Shown: piece by piece, positions 45,901 through 56,522 of the stretch
How positions within the stretch are numbered: position 1 is the first letter of the stretch
Layout: the number at the start of each line of letters is the position of its first letter
Origin: Gammaproteobacteria bacterium
GTDB lineage: Bacteria; Pseudomonadota; Gammaproteobacteria; Pseudomonadales; Azotimanducaceae
Assembly: GCA_026709365.1 (NCBI GenBank)
Contig: JAPOTD010000044.1
Coordinates: 1-60,746, forward strand
Length of the DNA: 60,746 nt
Direction: 5' to 3'
Made by a program: the position numbers and the translations under genes
The notes under the pieces: model-generated
Database searches by the model: none
What the model was told of the DNA's origin: nothing
Seen by the model: only the letters and a program-made list of their open reading frames with translations

Positions 45901-46266
45901 GAAGCGGACTTGGAAGCCTGCATCGCCGAAGCCATGCGCGAGTTCAGCGCCGTTCTCGGTGATGACACCGGCCGTTGGCTGCTCGGCCCCCGACAGGAGG
46001 CAGCCTCCGAATACGGCATCACGGGCATCATCGACGGCGCCTTGGTGTCCGTGCGCCTGGACCGCACCTTTGAAGACGATGGCCGACGCTGGATCATCGA
46101 CTACAAGACCGGCCCAACCGCCGGCGACGAGGCATCCGTCAGCGCGCTCGCCGACCGCTACCGACCGCAGCTCGCCCGCTACCGGGCCTTGGGCGAAGGC
46201 CTGTTCGACAAGCCGATCCAGACGGCGCTGTACTTGACCGCCATTCCAAGGCTTGTTGGCGTTTAA
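42976..46266 (+). CDS. UvrD/RecB-type helicase-nuclease (AddA-like)
   Basis: A 1096-residue superfamily 1 helicase with a C-terminal RecB-type nuclease. Helicase motifs: Walker A QAPAGSGKTALL (about 28-39), AITFTRKAAAEMRRRV, LIDEFQDTSTSQFEL (Walker B), VGDPMQSIYRFRDAD, LTIHKAKGLEWDHVLLPR and LLYVACTRAKRSL. The nuclease domain (about 925-1080) has FGELIHEWLRRL, ITGIIDGALV and WIIDYKTG. Between them, near residue 879, a run of nine G bases (45609-45617) encodes GGG in a Pro/Gly linker. The gene is coupled to the AddB-like gene. Confidence 0.92.
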   Translation: MSPRKGTAPLDQGVREAAIRPEDSCIVQAPAGSGKTALLVTRFVRLLAGVEAPEQLLAITFTRKAAAEMRRRVIEALDEERGADEPIRAALGRYLEEVRKRNQSLGWDLANNPARLQIKTIDSFAMSLAGRLPLASGLGRGSQPVEEAAELHDKAARRLLNRLFNNDPLSSDIAHFLQLNDNDAGSARRLLAEMLSRRDQWLDCVRAVAATAHQAGREAAQAALTQSIHKLVERMVRETASRVPEALRDELEWMVAFARNNGCEPELPPSLWPAASSLCMTRAGAFRKSLTKREGFPADRKGEKERAMAAIEALKPQVSQAQFARLSKLPEPSLTEGQTDDLLAVCAVLIRAVTDLSDIMREAGRTDFTELNLAARKALRSSDGGPTELALALDYRIRHILIDEFQDTSTSQFELFELLVEGWSGEDGSSSLFAVGDPMQSIYRFRDADVTLFDRARGRGINQVPLNALELAANFRSQPALVNWVNRNFTDVMGARNDPLTGQVPFNESQAHQDPQTNAEPGPAIQLFDYRSQEAAALVERIRQIKSQEPEDSIAILVRSRSHLPDILAALRAARIKWQATDIDPLAATPAVTDLLSLASAMADAEDKLAWLSVLRAPWVGLDLPDLEGAAELGAFTPDRLRELARSRLTATGARRLERLLDALSGWLPQRHERPPRSSLEGVWLECGGAAAYGSAAAIDHAEQLFELVDQLGADGWDAEQLRRRAERLFAADHDPAQLEVLTIHKAKGLEWDHVLLPRLDGTTQGDASPLLRWRLQRNDESGDDLLMAVKGSGRLYDWLGGEEKLREANERRRLLYVACTRAKRSLTLTAAKWRSSLERSNTTSWKPPSASLLALLWDEAQIEAASLPTGPEPEASLGGGPAGKPEQPKRLLRLPEGFTWQPPPREPLRLPQATAESPELDPDSAGGRREVIFGELIHEWLRRLSEGPLPKDVGAWTSRQRPHWQRQLRAAGLPEADLEACIAEAMREFSAVLGDDTGRWLLGPRQEAASEYGITGIIDGALVSVRLDRTFEDDGRRWIIDYKTGPTAGDEASVSALADRYRPQLARYRALGEGLFDKPIQTALYLTAIPRLVGV

Positions 46267-46346
46267 CAGCCACTTCTGGCATCTTTCGCTGCTCTGAACC
46301 CCGCTTTTTCCTTGCTTTTTTTAAGTCATACTTTAGATTTACAAGG

Positions 46347-46941
46347 ATGATTCCCCGTCGAGCTCGCCTAAACGTGCAAACCGCATTGCGCCGCCAAGCC
46401 GCCGTGGCGCTGATTGGCGCCCGTCAGGTCGGCAAGACGACCTTGGCGCTCGATATCGCTGAACGCGCCCAAGGACTGTATCTTGACTTGGAATCCCGGG
46501 CCGACCGGCAGCGGCTGGCGGAACCCGCCTGTTTCTGGCCGAACATGAAGACCGGCTGGTCGTCCTTGATGAGATTCACCGTGCGCCCGGCTTGTTTCCG
46601 GAGTTGCGGGGCATCCGGTGGCGGGGGCCAGTTGGGAAGGCTTCGTGGTCGAAAACCTGCTGGCCACCGCGCCGCTCGGCACGGGAGCCAGTTTTTATCG
46701 AACCCAAGCGGGCGCGGAAGTCGATCTGCTGCTTGAATTGCCCGGCCAAGCCGCGCCTTGGGCGATTGAAATCAAGCTGGGCTTGGCACCCTCCCTAAGC
46801 CGCGGATTCCAAAACGCCAAGCGGGACATCCTTCCCGCAAAGTCCTTTGTCGTCTATTCCGGCACCGAGCGCTACCCGCTGGCCGCCGACGTTGAAGCCA
46901 TCGGCCTGCGGGAGTTGGCCGGGCTGTTAGCCGGTCACTAA
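46347..46941 (+). pseudogene. Broken AAA ATPase gene (AAA_14/DUF4143 type)
   Basis: The N-terminal P-loop part is intact in one frame (MIPRRARLNVQTAL, then ALIGARQVGKTTLALDIA) to about 46525. The next segment is in another frame and reads FLAEHEDRLVVLDEIHRAPG and FPELRGI, with the Walker B region. A third frame from about 46618 gives VAGASWEGFVVENLLA and the complete C-terminus, including VDLLLELPGQ and AIEIKLGLAP. The middle of a normal protein (roughly 200 residues) is missing at the last junction. So it has two frameshifts and a deletion. Such ATPases are often mobile accessory genes. Confidence 0.85.
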
Positions 46942-46994
46942 GCCGGGAAACAAGGTCGGAGAAGCCGGAAACAAGCCGGAAACAGTCCGAAATA
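46941..46994 (+). repeat. Phased 11-bp repeats upstream of the DAHP synthase promoter
   Basis: AGCCGGAAACA occurs at 46963-46973 and 46974-46984; AGCCGGGAAACA begins at 46941, exactly 22 bases before the first of these, and a weaker match GTCCGAAATAA follows at 46985. The 11-base spacing places the repeats on one face of the helix just ahead of the -35 region, as expected for an operator bound by a multimeric regulator. It does not resemble a TyrR box. Confidence 0.5.
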
Positions 46995-46999
46995 AGTTG

Positions 47000-47027
47000 T
47001 TGCCATCACTTCAAAACCCTGTACCAT
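47000..47027 (+). promoter_or_regulatory. Candidate sigma-70 promoter of the DAHP synthase leader
   Basis: TTGCCA (47000-47005) and TACCAT (47022-47027) are 16 bases apart. Transcription would start near 47034-47036, on or next to the A of the leader peptide ATG, giving a leaderless message. No Shine-Dalgarno sequence precedes that ATG, which agrees. Confidence 0.5.
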
Positions 47028-47035
47028 TCGCCGCC

Positions 47036-47095
47036 ATGCTGAAAGACAGAACATTTTTCTGGGTTCGCTACTTTGGTCGCTTCACCGTGGCCTAG
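47036..47095 (+). CDS. Aromatic-rich leader peptide of the DAHP synthase gene
   Basis: Nineteen codons: MLKDRTFFWVRYFGRFTVA. Six of 19 residues are aromatic (four Phe, one Trp, one Tyr), six of them within ten codons. It lies on the sense strand ahead of an intrinsic terminator and the gene for the first enzyme of aromatic amino acid synthesis. This is the layout of ribosome-mediated attenuation, as known for trp and phe leaders: stalling at Phe/Tyr/Trp codons when charged tRNA is scarce would prevent the terminator. The competing stem may be GGAAGG (47120-47125) with CCTTCC (47141-47146). Confidence 0.7.
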   Translation: MLKDRTFFWVRYFGRFTVA

Positions 47096-47154
47096 CCCCC
47101 TTTTGTCAATCGCATGAACGGAAGGTGGCCAAACCGGGCGCCTTCCCAGGAAGG

Positions 47155-47184
47155 CCCCGCCAAGGAATGAGCGGGGTTTTTTTT
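47155..47184 (+). terminator. Intrinsic terminator in the DAHP synthase leader
   Basis: CCCCGC (47155-47160) pairs with GCGGGG (47171-47176) across a 10-base loop, followed directly by eight T bases (47177-47184). It lies 59 bases after the leader peptide stop and 200 bases before the DAHP synthase start, so it acts on transcripts that would enter that gene. Confidence 0.85.
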
Positions 47185-47201
47185 GCCCGGAAGGATAGCT
47201 G

Positions 47202-47360
47202 GTGTCCTGTCCCGCAAATAAGTGTGATTATTCGTGGCCGTTTCGGCCCCCGGCTTCGTTGCTCCGCCTTGTGTGGGGCCTGCCACACGGCGTTGTCGCG
47301 CCTCGCCGGGAACCGAAACGGCCTAGCGCCTAAAACCCGCTTATTTGCGGGACAGGACAC
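47202..47360. mobile_element. 159-bp palindromic MITE-like element
   Basis: Perfect 21-bp terminal inverted repeats begin GTGTCCTGTCCCGC at 47202 and end with the complement at 47360. Inside, GGCCGTTTCGG (47236-47246) and CCGAAACGGCC (47313-47323) pair, and TGTGG/CCACA pair at the centre, so nearly the whole element folds into one long hairpin. No transposase frame is present. TAGC directly follows the right end and also occurs two bases before the left end, a possible short target duplication. It sits between terminator and DAHP synthase gene. Confidence 0.75.
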
Positions 47361-47383
47361 TAGCAGGCGAGGAGGCTTGAACC

Positions 47384-48451
47384 GTGACTGAATTGGAAAA
47401 CATCAACGTGGAGCGGCTGCAAGTGCTGATGACCCCGGAACGGCTCAAGCGCGCGTGGCCGCTCTCGAAGGCGGCGCTGGCCAGCGTGGCAAAGGCGCGC
47501 AGGGCAATCAACGGCGTGCTGAACCGAGATGATCCCCGGCTGCTCGTGGTGGTTGGCCCCTGCTCGATTCACGATGCGCGCGCCGCCAAGGACTACGGGG
47601 ATCGCTTGGCGGCGCTGAACCATGAAGTGGAGGACACCCTGCTGCTGGTGATGCGCGCCTACTTCGAGAAGCCGCGCACCACCGTCGGCTGGAAGGGCCT
47701 GATCAACGATCCCTACCTGGACGACTCCTTTCGGGTGGCTGACGGCCTGCAAATCGCCCGCCGCCTGCTGCTTGAACTCGCCGAACTCGGGCTGCCGCTG
47801 AGCACCGAAGCGCTGGATCCGATCACCCCGCAGTACCTTCAGGACCTGATCAGCTGGTCGGCCATCGGCGCGCGCACCTCGGAATCCCAAACCCATCGGG
47901 AAATGGCATCGGGCCTCAGTTCGGCGGTCGGCTTCAAGAACGGCACCGACGGCTCACTCGATGCCGCCATCAATGCCTTGGCCTCGGTGGCCGAGCCGCA
48001 CCGCTTCCTCGGCATCAATCCAGCCGGCCAAGTGGCCGTCATCGAGACCCGGGGCAACCCCAACGCCCACATGGTGCTGCGCGGCGGCGCCAACGGCCCC
48101 AACTACGACCGCAACAGCGTGTACGCCTGCGAAGCGGCGATGCGCGGCGCCGGGCTCCGGCCCACCATCATGGTGGATTGCAGCCACGCCAACTCCGGGA
48201 AGGACCCAGCCGCTCAACCCGCGGTCGCCCGCGCGGTGCTCGGCCAAGTTCGGGAAGGCAGCCGATCGATCGTCGGCATCATGCTGGAGAGCCACATCCA
48301 CAGCGGCAGCCAGCGCATTCCCGACAACTTGGACGAGTTGCGCTACGGCGTCTCGGTCACCGACGGCTGCATCGACTGGCCCACCACCGAGGCGCTGCTT
48401 CGGGAAGCCGCCGATGCCTTAAGGCCGGCCCTCAGCCGCCGGGTGGCCTAG
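47384..48451 (+). CDS. 3-deoxy-7-phosphoheptulonate (DAHP) synthase, class I
   Basis: First enzyme of the shikimate pathway, condensing PEP and erythrose 4-phosphate; 355 residues. AroF/G/H-type motifs: [99 protein letters not shown] and [12 protein letters not shown]. The GTG at 47384 has GAGGAGG with an 8-base spacer. Such enzymes are feedback-inhibited by Phe, Tyr or Trp; which one cannot be read here. The Phe-rich leader upstream suggests Phe supply matters most. Confidence 0.96.
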   Translation: MTELENINVERLQVLMTPERLKRAWPLSKAALASVAKARRAINGVLNRDDPRLLVVVGPCSIHDARAAKDYGDRLAALNHEVEDTLLLVMRAYFEKPRTTVGWKGLINDPYLDDSFRVADGLQIARRLLLELAELGLPLSTEALDPITPQYLQDLISWSAIGARTSESQTHREMASGLSSAVGFKNGTDGSLDAAINALASVAEPHRFLGINPAGQVAVIETRGNPNAHMVLRGGANGPNYDRNSVYACEAAMRGAGLRPTIMVDCSHANSGKDPAAQPAVARAVLGQVREGSRSIVGIMLESHIHSGSQRIPDNLDELRYGVSVTDGCIDWPTTEALLREAADALRPALSRRVA

Positions 48452-49029
48452 CGATAGTAGGCATTCTCCGTGACGCTGTGGTCGGTGACGTCGCGAATTG
48501 CGGAGAGGTCCGGAATCTGCGCCAAAAGGGTGCTCTCGACGCTCTGCTTGAGGGTGATATCCACTGCGGCGCAGCCTTGGCAGCCGCCGCCAAACTGCAG
48601 CACGGCGGTGTTGTCCTCCAGCAGCTCCACCAGGCTGACCATGCCGCCGTGGGCCGCCAGCCCCGGATTGATCTCGTTGTAGAGCACGTAGTTGATGCGG
48701 TCCTCCAAGGGCGAGTTCTCATCGACGCTGGGCACCCGGGCGTTGGGCGCCTTGATGGTGAGCTGGCCCCCCATGCGGTCTTCCTGAAAATCCACCACCG
48801 CATCCGCCAAGTAGCTTTCGCTGCGCGCCTCGATCCAAGCCCGAAAGCCGTCGTACTGGTAGGGCATGTCGTCGTCCTGGGCCTCGCCGGGGCGGCAGTA
48901 GGCGATGCAGGTCTCCGCATGGGGGGTGCCCGGCTGGGCGACGAACACCCGGATGCCCACGTCGTCATCGGCCTGCTTGGCCAGCAGTTCCTGCAAGTAC
49001 GCCTGCGCCTTTTCGGAGATGTCGATCAT
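48448..49029 (-). CDS. nfuA: Fe-S biogenesis protein NfuA
   Basis: Carrier delivering [4Fe-4S] clusters to target enzymes; 193 residues. The N-terminal degenerate A-type domain (about 1-95) lacks most cluster Cys; the C-terminal Nfu domain has [11 protein letters not shown] with the Cys-x-x-Cys that binds a cluster between two subunits (about 147-150), and [20 protein letters not shown] at the end. It converges on the DAHP synthase gene with four bases of overlap and diverges from metH. One two-hairpin element lies in its upstream region in the sense direction. Confidence 0.95.
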   Translation of the reverse strand: MIDISEKAQAYLQELLAKQADDDVGIRVFVAQPGTPHAETCIAYCRPGEAQDDDMPYQYDGFRAWIEARSESYLADAVVDFQEDRMGGQLTIKAPNARVPSVDENSPLEDRINYVLYNEINPGLAAHGGMVSLVELLEDNTAVLQFGGGCQGCAAVDITLKQSVESTLLAQIPDLSAIRDVTDHSVTENAYYR

Positions 49030-49365
49030 GTCAATTCCCTACCTGTGCAGCCAAGTATGGTAAACGCTGAGGCCCGCCGGGCCAAGGCGCGCCCGCGAAG
49101 CGGGCGCGTTGGAGTTTCGCTGGCGCGAAACTCCGCGCACTCGTCGCGCAGGTCGGATTCCGAGATGTTTCTTAAGCCCGCACAGGCGAGGCGAATCTCT
49201 GCCGGCAGGGAGAAGCCCGCAGCGCACACCCACTCCCACAACGTGAATCCCATTCAGGTTGGCAATTTGAAATCCGGCTCGCTCGATGACGGCATCCGCC
49301 TATACTTGCTTCGCAACTCGGCTTGCTGGCCGCAAGGCAAACTCACGACTCCGCCACCCTCAACC
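49030..49365. other. Divergent region between nfuA and metH
   Basis: A 336-base gap containing one two-hairpin element (49088-49186) and no gene. The rest, 49187-49365, should hold the metH promoter. I looked for a cobalamin or S-adenosylhomocysteine riboswitch ahead of metH and did not recognise one. Confidence 0.5.
49088..49186 (-). repeat. Two-hairpin dispersed element, copy at 49.1 kb
   Basis: Hairpin B is CGCGCCCGC/GCGGGCGCG with loop GAA (49088-49108), hairpin A is GGAGTTTCGC/GCGAAACTCC with loop TGGC (49111-49134), and the flank continues to a match of ATGTTTCTGAGCCTGCACA near 49165-49185. On the minus strand the order is flank, A, B, followed by nfuA 58 bases later. Confidence 0.85.
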
Positions 49366-53022
<3,657 letters not shown>

Positions 53023-53066
53023 TCGCCTTCGGCCTTCCAAAAAACCGGATCCGGATTCCAACAGGC

Positions 53067-53119
53067 GTTTCGCGCCGGCGAAACTCCCATGCGAACCTTT
53101 CCGTGCAAACCCTTGCACG
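53067..53119 (+). repeat. Two-hairpin dispersed element, copy at 53.1 kb
   Basis: Hairpin A is GTTTCGC/GCGAAAC with loop GCCG (53067-53084). Hairpin B is CGTGCAA/TTGCACG with loop ACCC (53102-53119), here 17 bases after A. It lies between metH and cysI, in the same direction as both, 109 bases before cysI. Confidence 0.7.
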
Positions 53120-53228
53120 CAAACCCGGGGATCGCACCGCCCCAGCGCTGTTTCGGTTCTATGCATAGGCGCAATCGCGCTTTCAGCCCGGCGGCCAGTG
53201 GTGATAGCGTTGCCGGTCGCTTGTCACC

Positions 53229-54896
53229 ATGCAGAAACCGATGTACCGCTACGACACCTTCGATCAGCAGTTCGTTGACGAACGGGTGGCCCACTTTCGC
53301 AGCCAAACCAAGCGCTACCTGGCGGGCGAACTCAGCGACGATGAGTTCCTGCAGCTGCGCCTGCGCAACGGCCTCTACATTCAGCGCTTGGCGCCCATGC
53401 TGCGGGTGGCGGTGCCCTACGGCACCCTGTCCAGCCGCCAGCTGCGCATGCTCGCCCACATCGCCCGGCACTACGATCGCGGCTACGGCCACCTCAGCAC
53501 CCGCCAGAACATGCAGTTCAACTGGCCGGAATTGGCTGAAGTGCCGGACATTCTGGCCGACCTCGCCACCGTGCAGATGCACGCCATACAGACCAGCGGC
53601 AACTGCATCCGCAACGTCACCACCGATGAGTTTGCCGGGGTAGCGGCGGATGAGGCGGTCGATCCCCGCCCCTATTGCGAGCTGATCCGCCAATGGTCCA
53701 CCTCGCACCCCGAATTCGACTGGCTGCCGCGCAAGTTCAAGATCGCCATGAGCGGCGCCGACGACGATCGGGCGGCGGTCAACGTCCACGACATCGGCTT
53801 GCTGGCGCGGCGGCGCGGCGGCGAAACCGTTTTCGACGTCCTGGCCGGCGGCGGCCTCGGCCGCACCCCGGTCATCGGCTCGCTGATCCGGGAGGCGCTG
53901 CCGGTCCGCCATCTGCTCACCTACCTCGAAGCGATCATGCGGGTGTACAACCGCTACGGCCGCCGCGACAACAAGTACAAGGCGCGCATCAAGATATTGG
54001 TTCGGGCCATGACCGCCGAGGGCTTCAAAGCCCGGGTCGATGAGGAGTGGTCGCACCTCAAGGGCTCCCCCAGCACCCTGACCGAAGATCAGGTGGCGGG
54101 CATGGAAGCCCACTTCGCACCGCCCGCCTATGTCGAACGGCCCGGCGCCGCTGCCGCCTTGGCAGCGGATCGGCTCAAGGATGCGGACTTCGCCCGCTGG
54201 GTGCGGCAGAACGTCTCGCCGCACAAGCAAGCCGGCTACGCGATCGCCACCCTCTCCACGAAGGAGACGGGCAGCCCGCCAGGCGACGTCTCCGACCGCC
54301 AAATGGAAGCGGTGGCCGATTGGGCGGACGCCTACGGCTGCGGCGAGATCCGCATCTCCCACCAGCAGAACTTCGTCCTGCCGGACATCGGCCAAGACCA
54401 GCTTTACACACTCTGGCAGGCGGCGCGAGCCGAGCGGCTCGCCGCGCCCAACCGGGGGCTCGCCACCGACATCATCTGCTGCCCCGGCGGCGACTACTGC
54501 TCCCTGGCCAACGCCAAGTCCATTCCGGTGGCGGAGGCCATTCAAGCCGAGCTGGAGGACTACGACTACCTGCATGACCTGGGCGAGCTCGACATCAACA
54601 TCTCCGGCTGCATGAATGCCTGCGGCCATCACCACGTCGGCCACATCGGCATTCTCGGCGTGGACAAGAAGGGCCGCGAGCACTACCAAATCGCCATCGG
54701 CGGCCATGCGGGCAACGACGCCTCGGTGGGCCAGATCATCGGGCCATCGTTCTTTCGCGACGACGTTCCCCGAGTGGTCCGCCGCATCCTCGACGTTTAC
54801 CTCGCCGAGCGGGTGGAAAACGAAAGCTTCCTGCACTGCGTTCGACGCATCGGCGTTGAGCCCTTCAAGGTAGAGGTCTATGCCAAAGCTGCTTAG
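53229..54896 (+). CDS. cysI: Assimilatory sulfite reductase hemoprotein (nitrite/sulfite reductase family)
   Basis: Siroheme and [4Fe-4S] enzyme reducing sulfite to sulfide; 555 residues, matching the single-subunit CysI seen in pseudomonads. Two ferredoxin-like half domains are present (LRNGLYIQRLAPMLRVAVPYG; HLSTRQNMQFNWPEL). The cluster/siroheme Cys motifs are CCPGGDYCSLANAKS (about 416) and NISGCMNACGHHHVGHIG (about 457-475). The 3' end overlaps the DUF934 gene by 17 bases. CysB, encoded at 37.2 kb, would be expected to activate it. Confidence 0.92.
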   Translation: MQKPMYRYDTFDQQFVDERVAHFRSQTKRYLAGELSDDEFLQLRLRNGLYIQRLAPMLRVAVPYGTLSSRQLRMLAHIARHYDRGYGHLSTRQNMQFNWPELAEVPDILADLATVQMHAIQTSGNCIRNVTTDEFAGVAADEAVDPRPYCELIRQWSTSHPEFDWLPRKFKIAMSGADDDRAAVNVHDIGLLARRRGGETVFDVLAGGGLGRTPVIGSLIREALPVRHLLTYLEAIMRVYNRYGRRDNKYKARIKILVRAMTAEGFKARVDEEWSHLKGSPSTLTEDQVAGMEAHFAPPAYVERPGAAAALAADRLKDADFARWVRQNVSPHKQAGYAIATLSTKETGSPPGDVSDRQMEAVADWADAYGCGEIRISHQQNFVLPDIGQDQLYTLWQAARAERLAAPNRGLATDIICCPGGDYCSLANAKSIPVAEAIQAELEDYDYLHDLGELDINISGCMNACGHHHVGHIGILGVDKKGREHYQIAIGGHAGNDASVGQIIGPSFFRDDVPRVVRRILDVYLAERVENESFLHCVRRIGVEPFKVEVYAKAA

Positions 54897-55338
54897 ATTG
54901 AATGACGACGCCAACGGCACCGGGAACGGAGCTGCCGCCGGCGCGGCGGCGCAACTTGAGCCGGCGGGCCAATGGACGCCGGAATCCGGCAAGGGCCTCA
55001 AGCTCAGCGTGGATCAGGAGATCGAGGAGCGGTTTCTGGCCGCGCCGCTGATCGGCATCGAGTTTCCAACCTTCAGTGACGGCCGGGGGCTCTCCCTAGC
55101 GTTCCTGCTGCGCAGCCGCCACGGCTACCAAGGCGACTTGGTCGCCACCGGCGCGGTGCAGGCCGACATCCTGCACTACATGCGCCGCTGCGGCTTCACG
55201 GCCGCGTTGCTGCCGGGCGGCGAGGCCCCCGACGCACAAACCCTTGCACCCCATTCGGATTACTATCAGGCTTGCGCCACCGAGCCTGAGCCTGGCCGCT
55301 TCCGAATAGGGGGAGGACCATCGAACATTCCGACATAG
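54880..55338 (+). CDS. DUF934 protein, sulfite reductase partner
   Basis: A 152-residue protein with the DUF934 core: SDGRGLSLAFLLRSRHGYQG and YMRRCGFTAALLPGG. DUF934 genes commonly follow cysI, and the protein is thought to act with that reductase, possibly in electron delivery; the mechanism is not settled. It overlaps cysI upstream, and its 3' end carries the ribosome binding site of the antiporter gene. The first 30 residues are a low-complexity Gly/Ala stretch. Confidence 0.85.
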   Translation: MPKLLRLNDDANGTGNGAAAGAAAQLEPAGQWTPESGKGLKLSVDQEIEERFLAAPLIGIEFPTFSDGRGLSLAFLLRSRHGYQGDLVATGAVQADILHYMRRCGFTAALLPGGEAPDAQTLAPHSDYYQACATEPEPGRFRIGGGPSNIPT

Positions 55339-56492
55339 CCGCGTCATTTTTCCTGATCTTCGCCGGGGCAGCGGTGCTGGCCACCGTCGCTCTCTACAGC
55401 CGGCAACCCCTGCTGGTCGCCTACATCGCCATCGGCTGCCTGCTCGGCCCGCACGGAATGTCGGTGGTGAGCGATGCCCAACTGCTTGCCGAGATCGCCG
55501 AGTTCGGCATCATATTCCTGCTCTTCCTGATCGGCTTGGACATGCAGCCGTCCACGCTCAGGACCATGCTGGGCAAGTCGCTGGCGACCGCGCTGGGCAC
55601 CTCGGCGGCGTTCTTCGCAATCGGCTTTGGGCTGACGCTGGCCTTTGGCTTCAGCATGGCCGAGGCGTTGGTCGCCGGCGTGGCGGTGACCTTTTCGAGC
55701 ACCATTCTGGGGGTCAAGCTGCTGCCCACCACGGCGCTGCACCACCGGCACATCGGCGAGGTGGTGGTCGGCCTGCTGCTGATACAGGATGTGCTGGCGA
55801 TCGTTGCCTTAGTGCTGGTGGCGGGCTACGGCGGAAGCCTGGAGGCGACCCTGACAAGCCTCGGCACCATCGTTGTCGCCCTGCCAGCGTTGGCCGGGGC
55901 CGCCTTCCTGGCGGTGCGCATGGTGCTGCTGCCGCTGATCGCCCGTTTCGACGCCTTCCACGAGTTCATCTTCCTGCTGGCGATCGGCTGGTGCTTCAGC
56001 ATCGCCTTCGCCGCCAGCACCGCCGGACTCTCGATGGAAATCGGCGCCTTCATCGCCGGAGTCACCTTGGCGATTCATCCCATCTCCCAATACATCGCCG
56101 AGAGCCTGCGCCCGATTCGAGACTTCTTCCTAGTGCTGTTCTTCTTCTCCGTGGGGGCGGCGCTGGACATCGGCGCGGCGCTGCAAATGGCCGTTCCCAT
56201 CGTCCTGCTGGCGGGCCTGCTGATTGCGTTGAAGCCCCCCACATTCGCCTATCTGCTGCGCTGGCAGGGAGAGTCCAAGGCCGATGCGTGGGAAACGGGC
56301 TTTCGGCTGGGGCAGGCGTCGGAATTCTCCCTGCTGCTGAGCTACGTCGCCGTCGGCGCCGGCCTGATCGGCGCCAATGCGGCCTACCTCATCCAGGGCA
56401 CGACCATCCTCACCCTGATCGCCTCAAGCTACCTGGTCGTCTTCCGCTTCCCCACTCCCATCGCCATGAGCGCCGAGCTGCGGCGCGACTAG
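55320..56492 (+). CDS. KefB-like cation:proton antiporter without RCK domain, apparent ATC start
   Basis: Inner membrane CPA2-family antiporter of about 390 residues with 11-13 hydrophobic segments; motifs include LLGPHGM, EFGIIFLLFLIGLDM, HHRHIGEVVVGLLLIQDVLA and SMEIGAFIAGVTLA. It ends after the membrane domain, without the regulatory TrkA-N domain of KefB/KefC. No ATG, GTG or TTG lies between the upstream in-frame stop (55287) and GTG 55374, which would cut off the first helix. ATC at 55320, behind GGGGGAGG (55309-55316), gives EHSDIAASFFLIFAGAAVL and matches family N-termini in length. GTG 55374 is the conservative alternative. Confidence 0.85.
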   Translation: MEHSDIAASFFLIFAGAAVLATVALYSRQPLLVAYIAIGCLLGPHGMSVVSDAQLLAEIAEFGIIFLLFLIGLDMQPSTLRTMLGKSLATALGTSAAFFAIGFGLTLAFGFSMAEALVAGVAVTFSSTILGVKLLPTTALHHRHIGEVVVGLLLIQDVLAIVALVLVAGYGGSLEATLTSLGTIVVALPALAGAAFLAVRMVLLPLIARFDAFHEFIFLLAIGWCFSIAFAASTAGLSMEIGAFIAGVTLAIHPISQYIAESLRPIRDFFLVLFFFSVGAALDIGAALQMAVPIVLLAGLLIALKPPTFAYLLRWQGESKADAWETGFRLGQASEFSLLLSYVAVGAGLIGANAAYLIQGTTILTLIASSYLVVFRFPTPIAMSAELRRD

Positions 56493-56522
56493 GGATTAGC
56501 CTTGACCCAATGCGCCTGGACG

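Noticed and set aside
46941-47035. TyrR box before the DAHP synthase leader
   Set aside because: The TGTAAA-N6-TTTACA pattern is absent; the repeats present have a different sequence and spacing.
49187-49365. Cobalamin or SAH riboswitch before metH
   Set aside because: No B12-box or SAH-aptamer pattern was recognisable by eye. An Infernal search would settle it.
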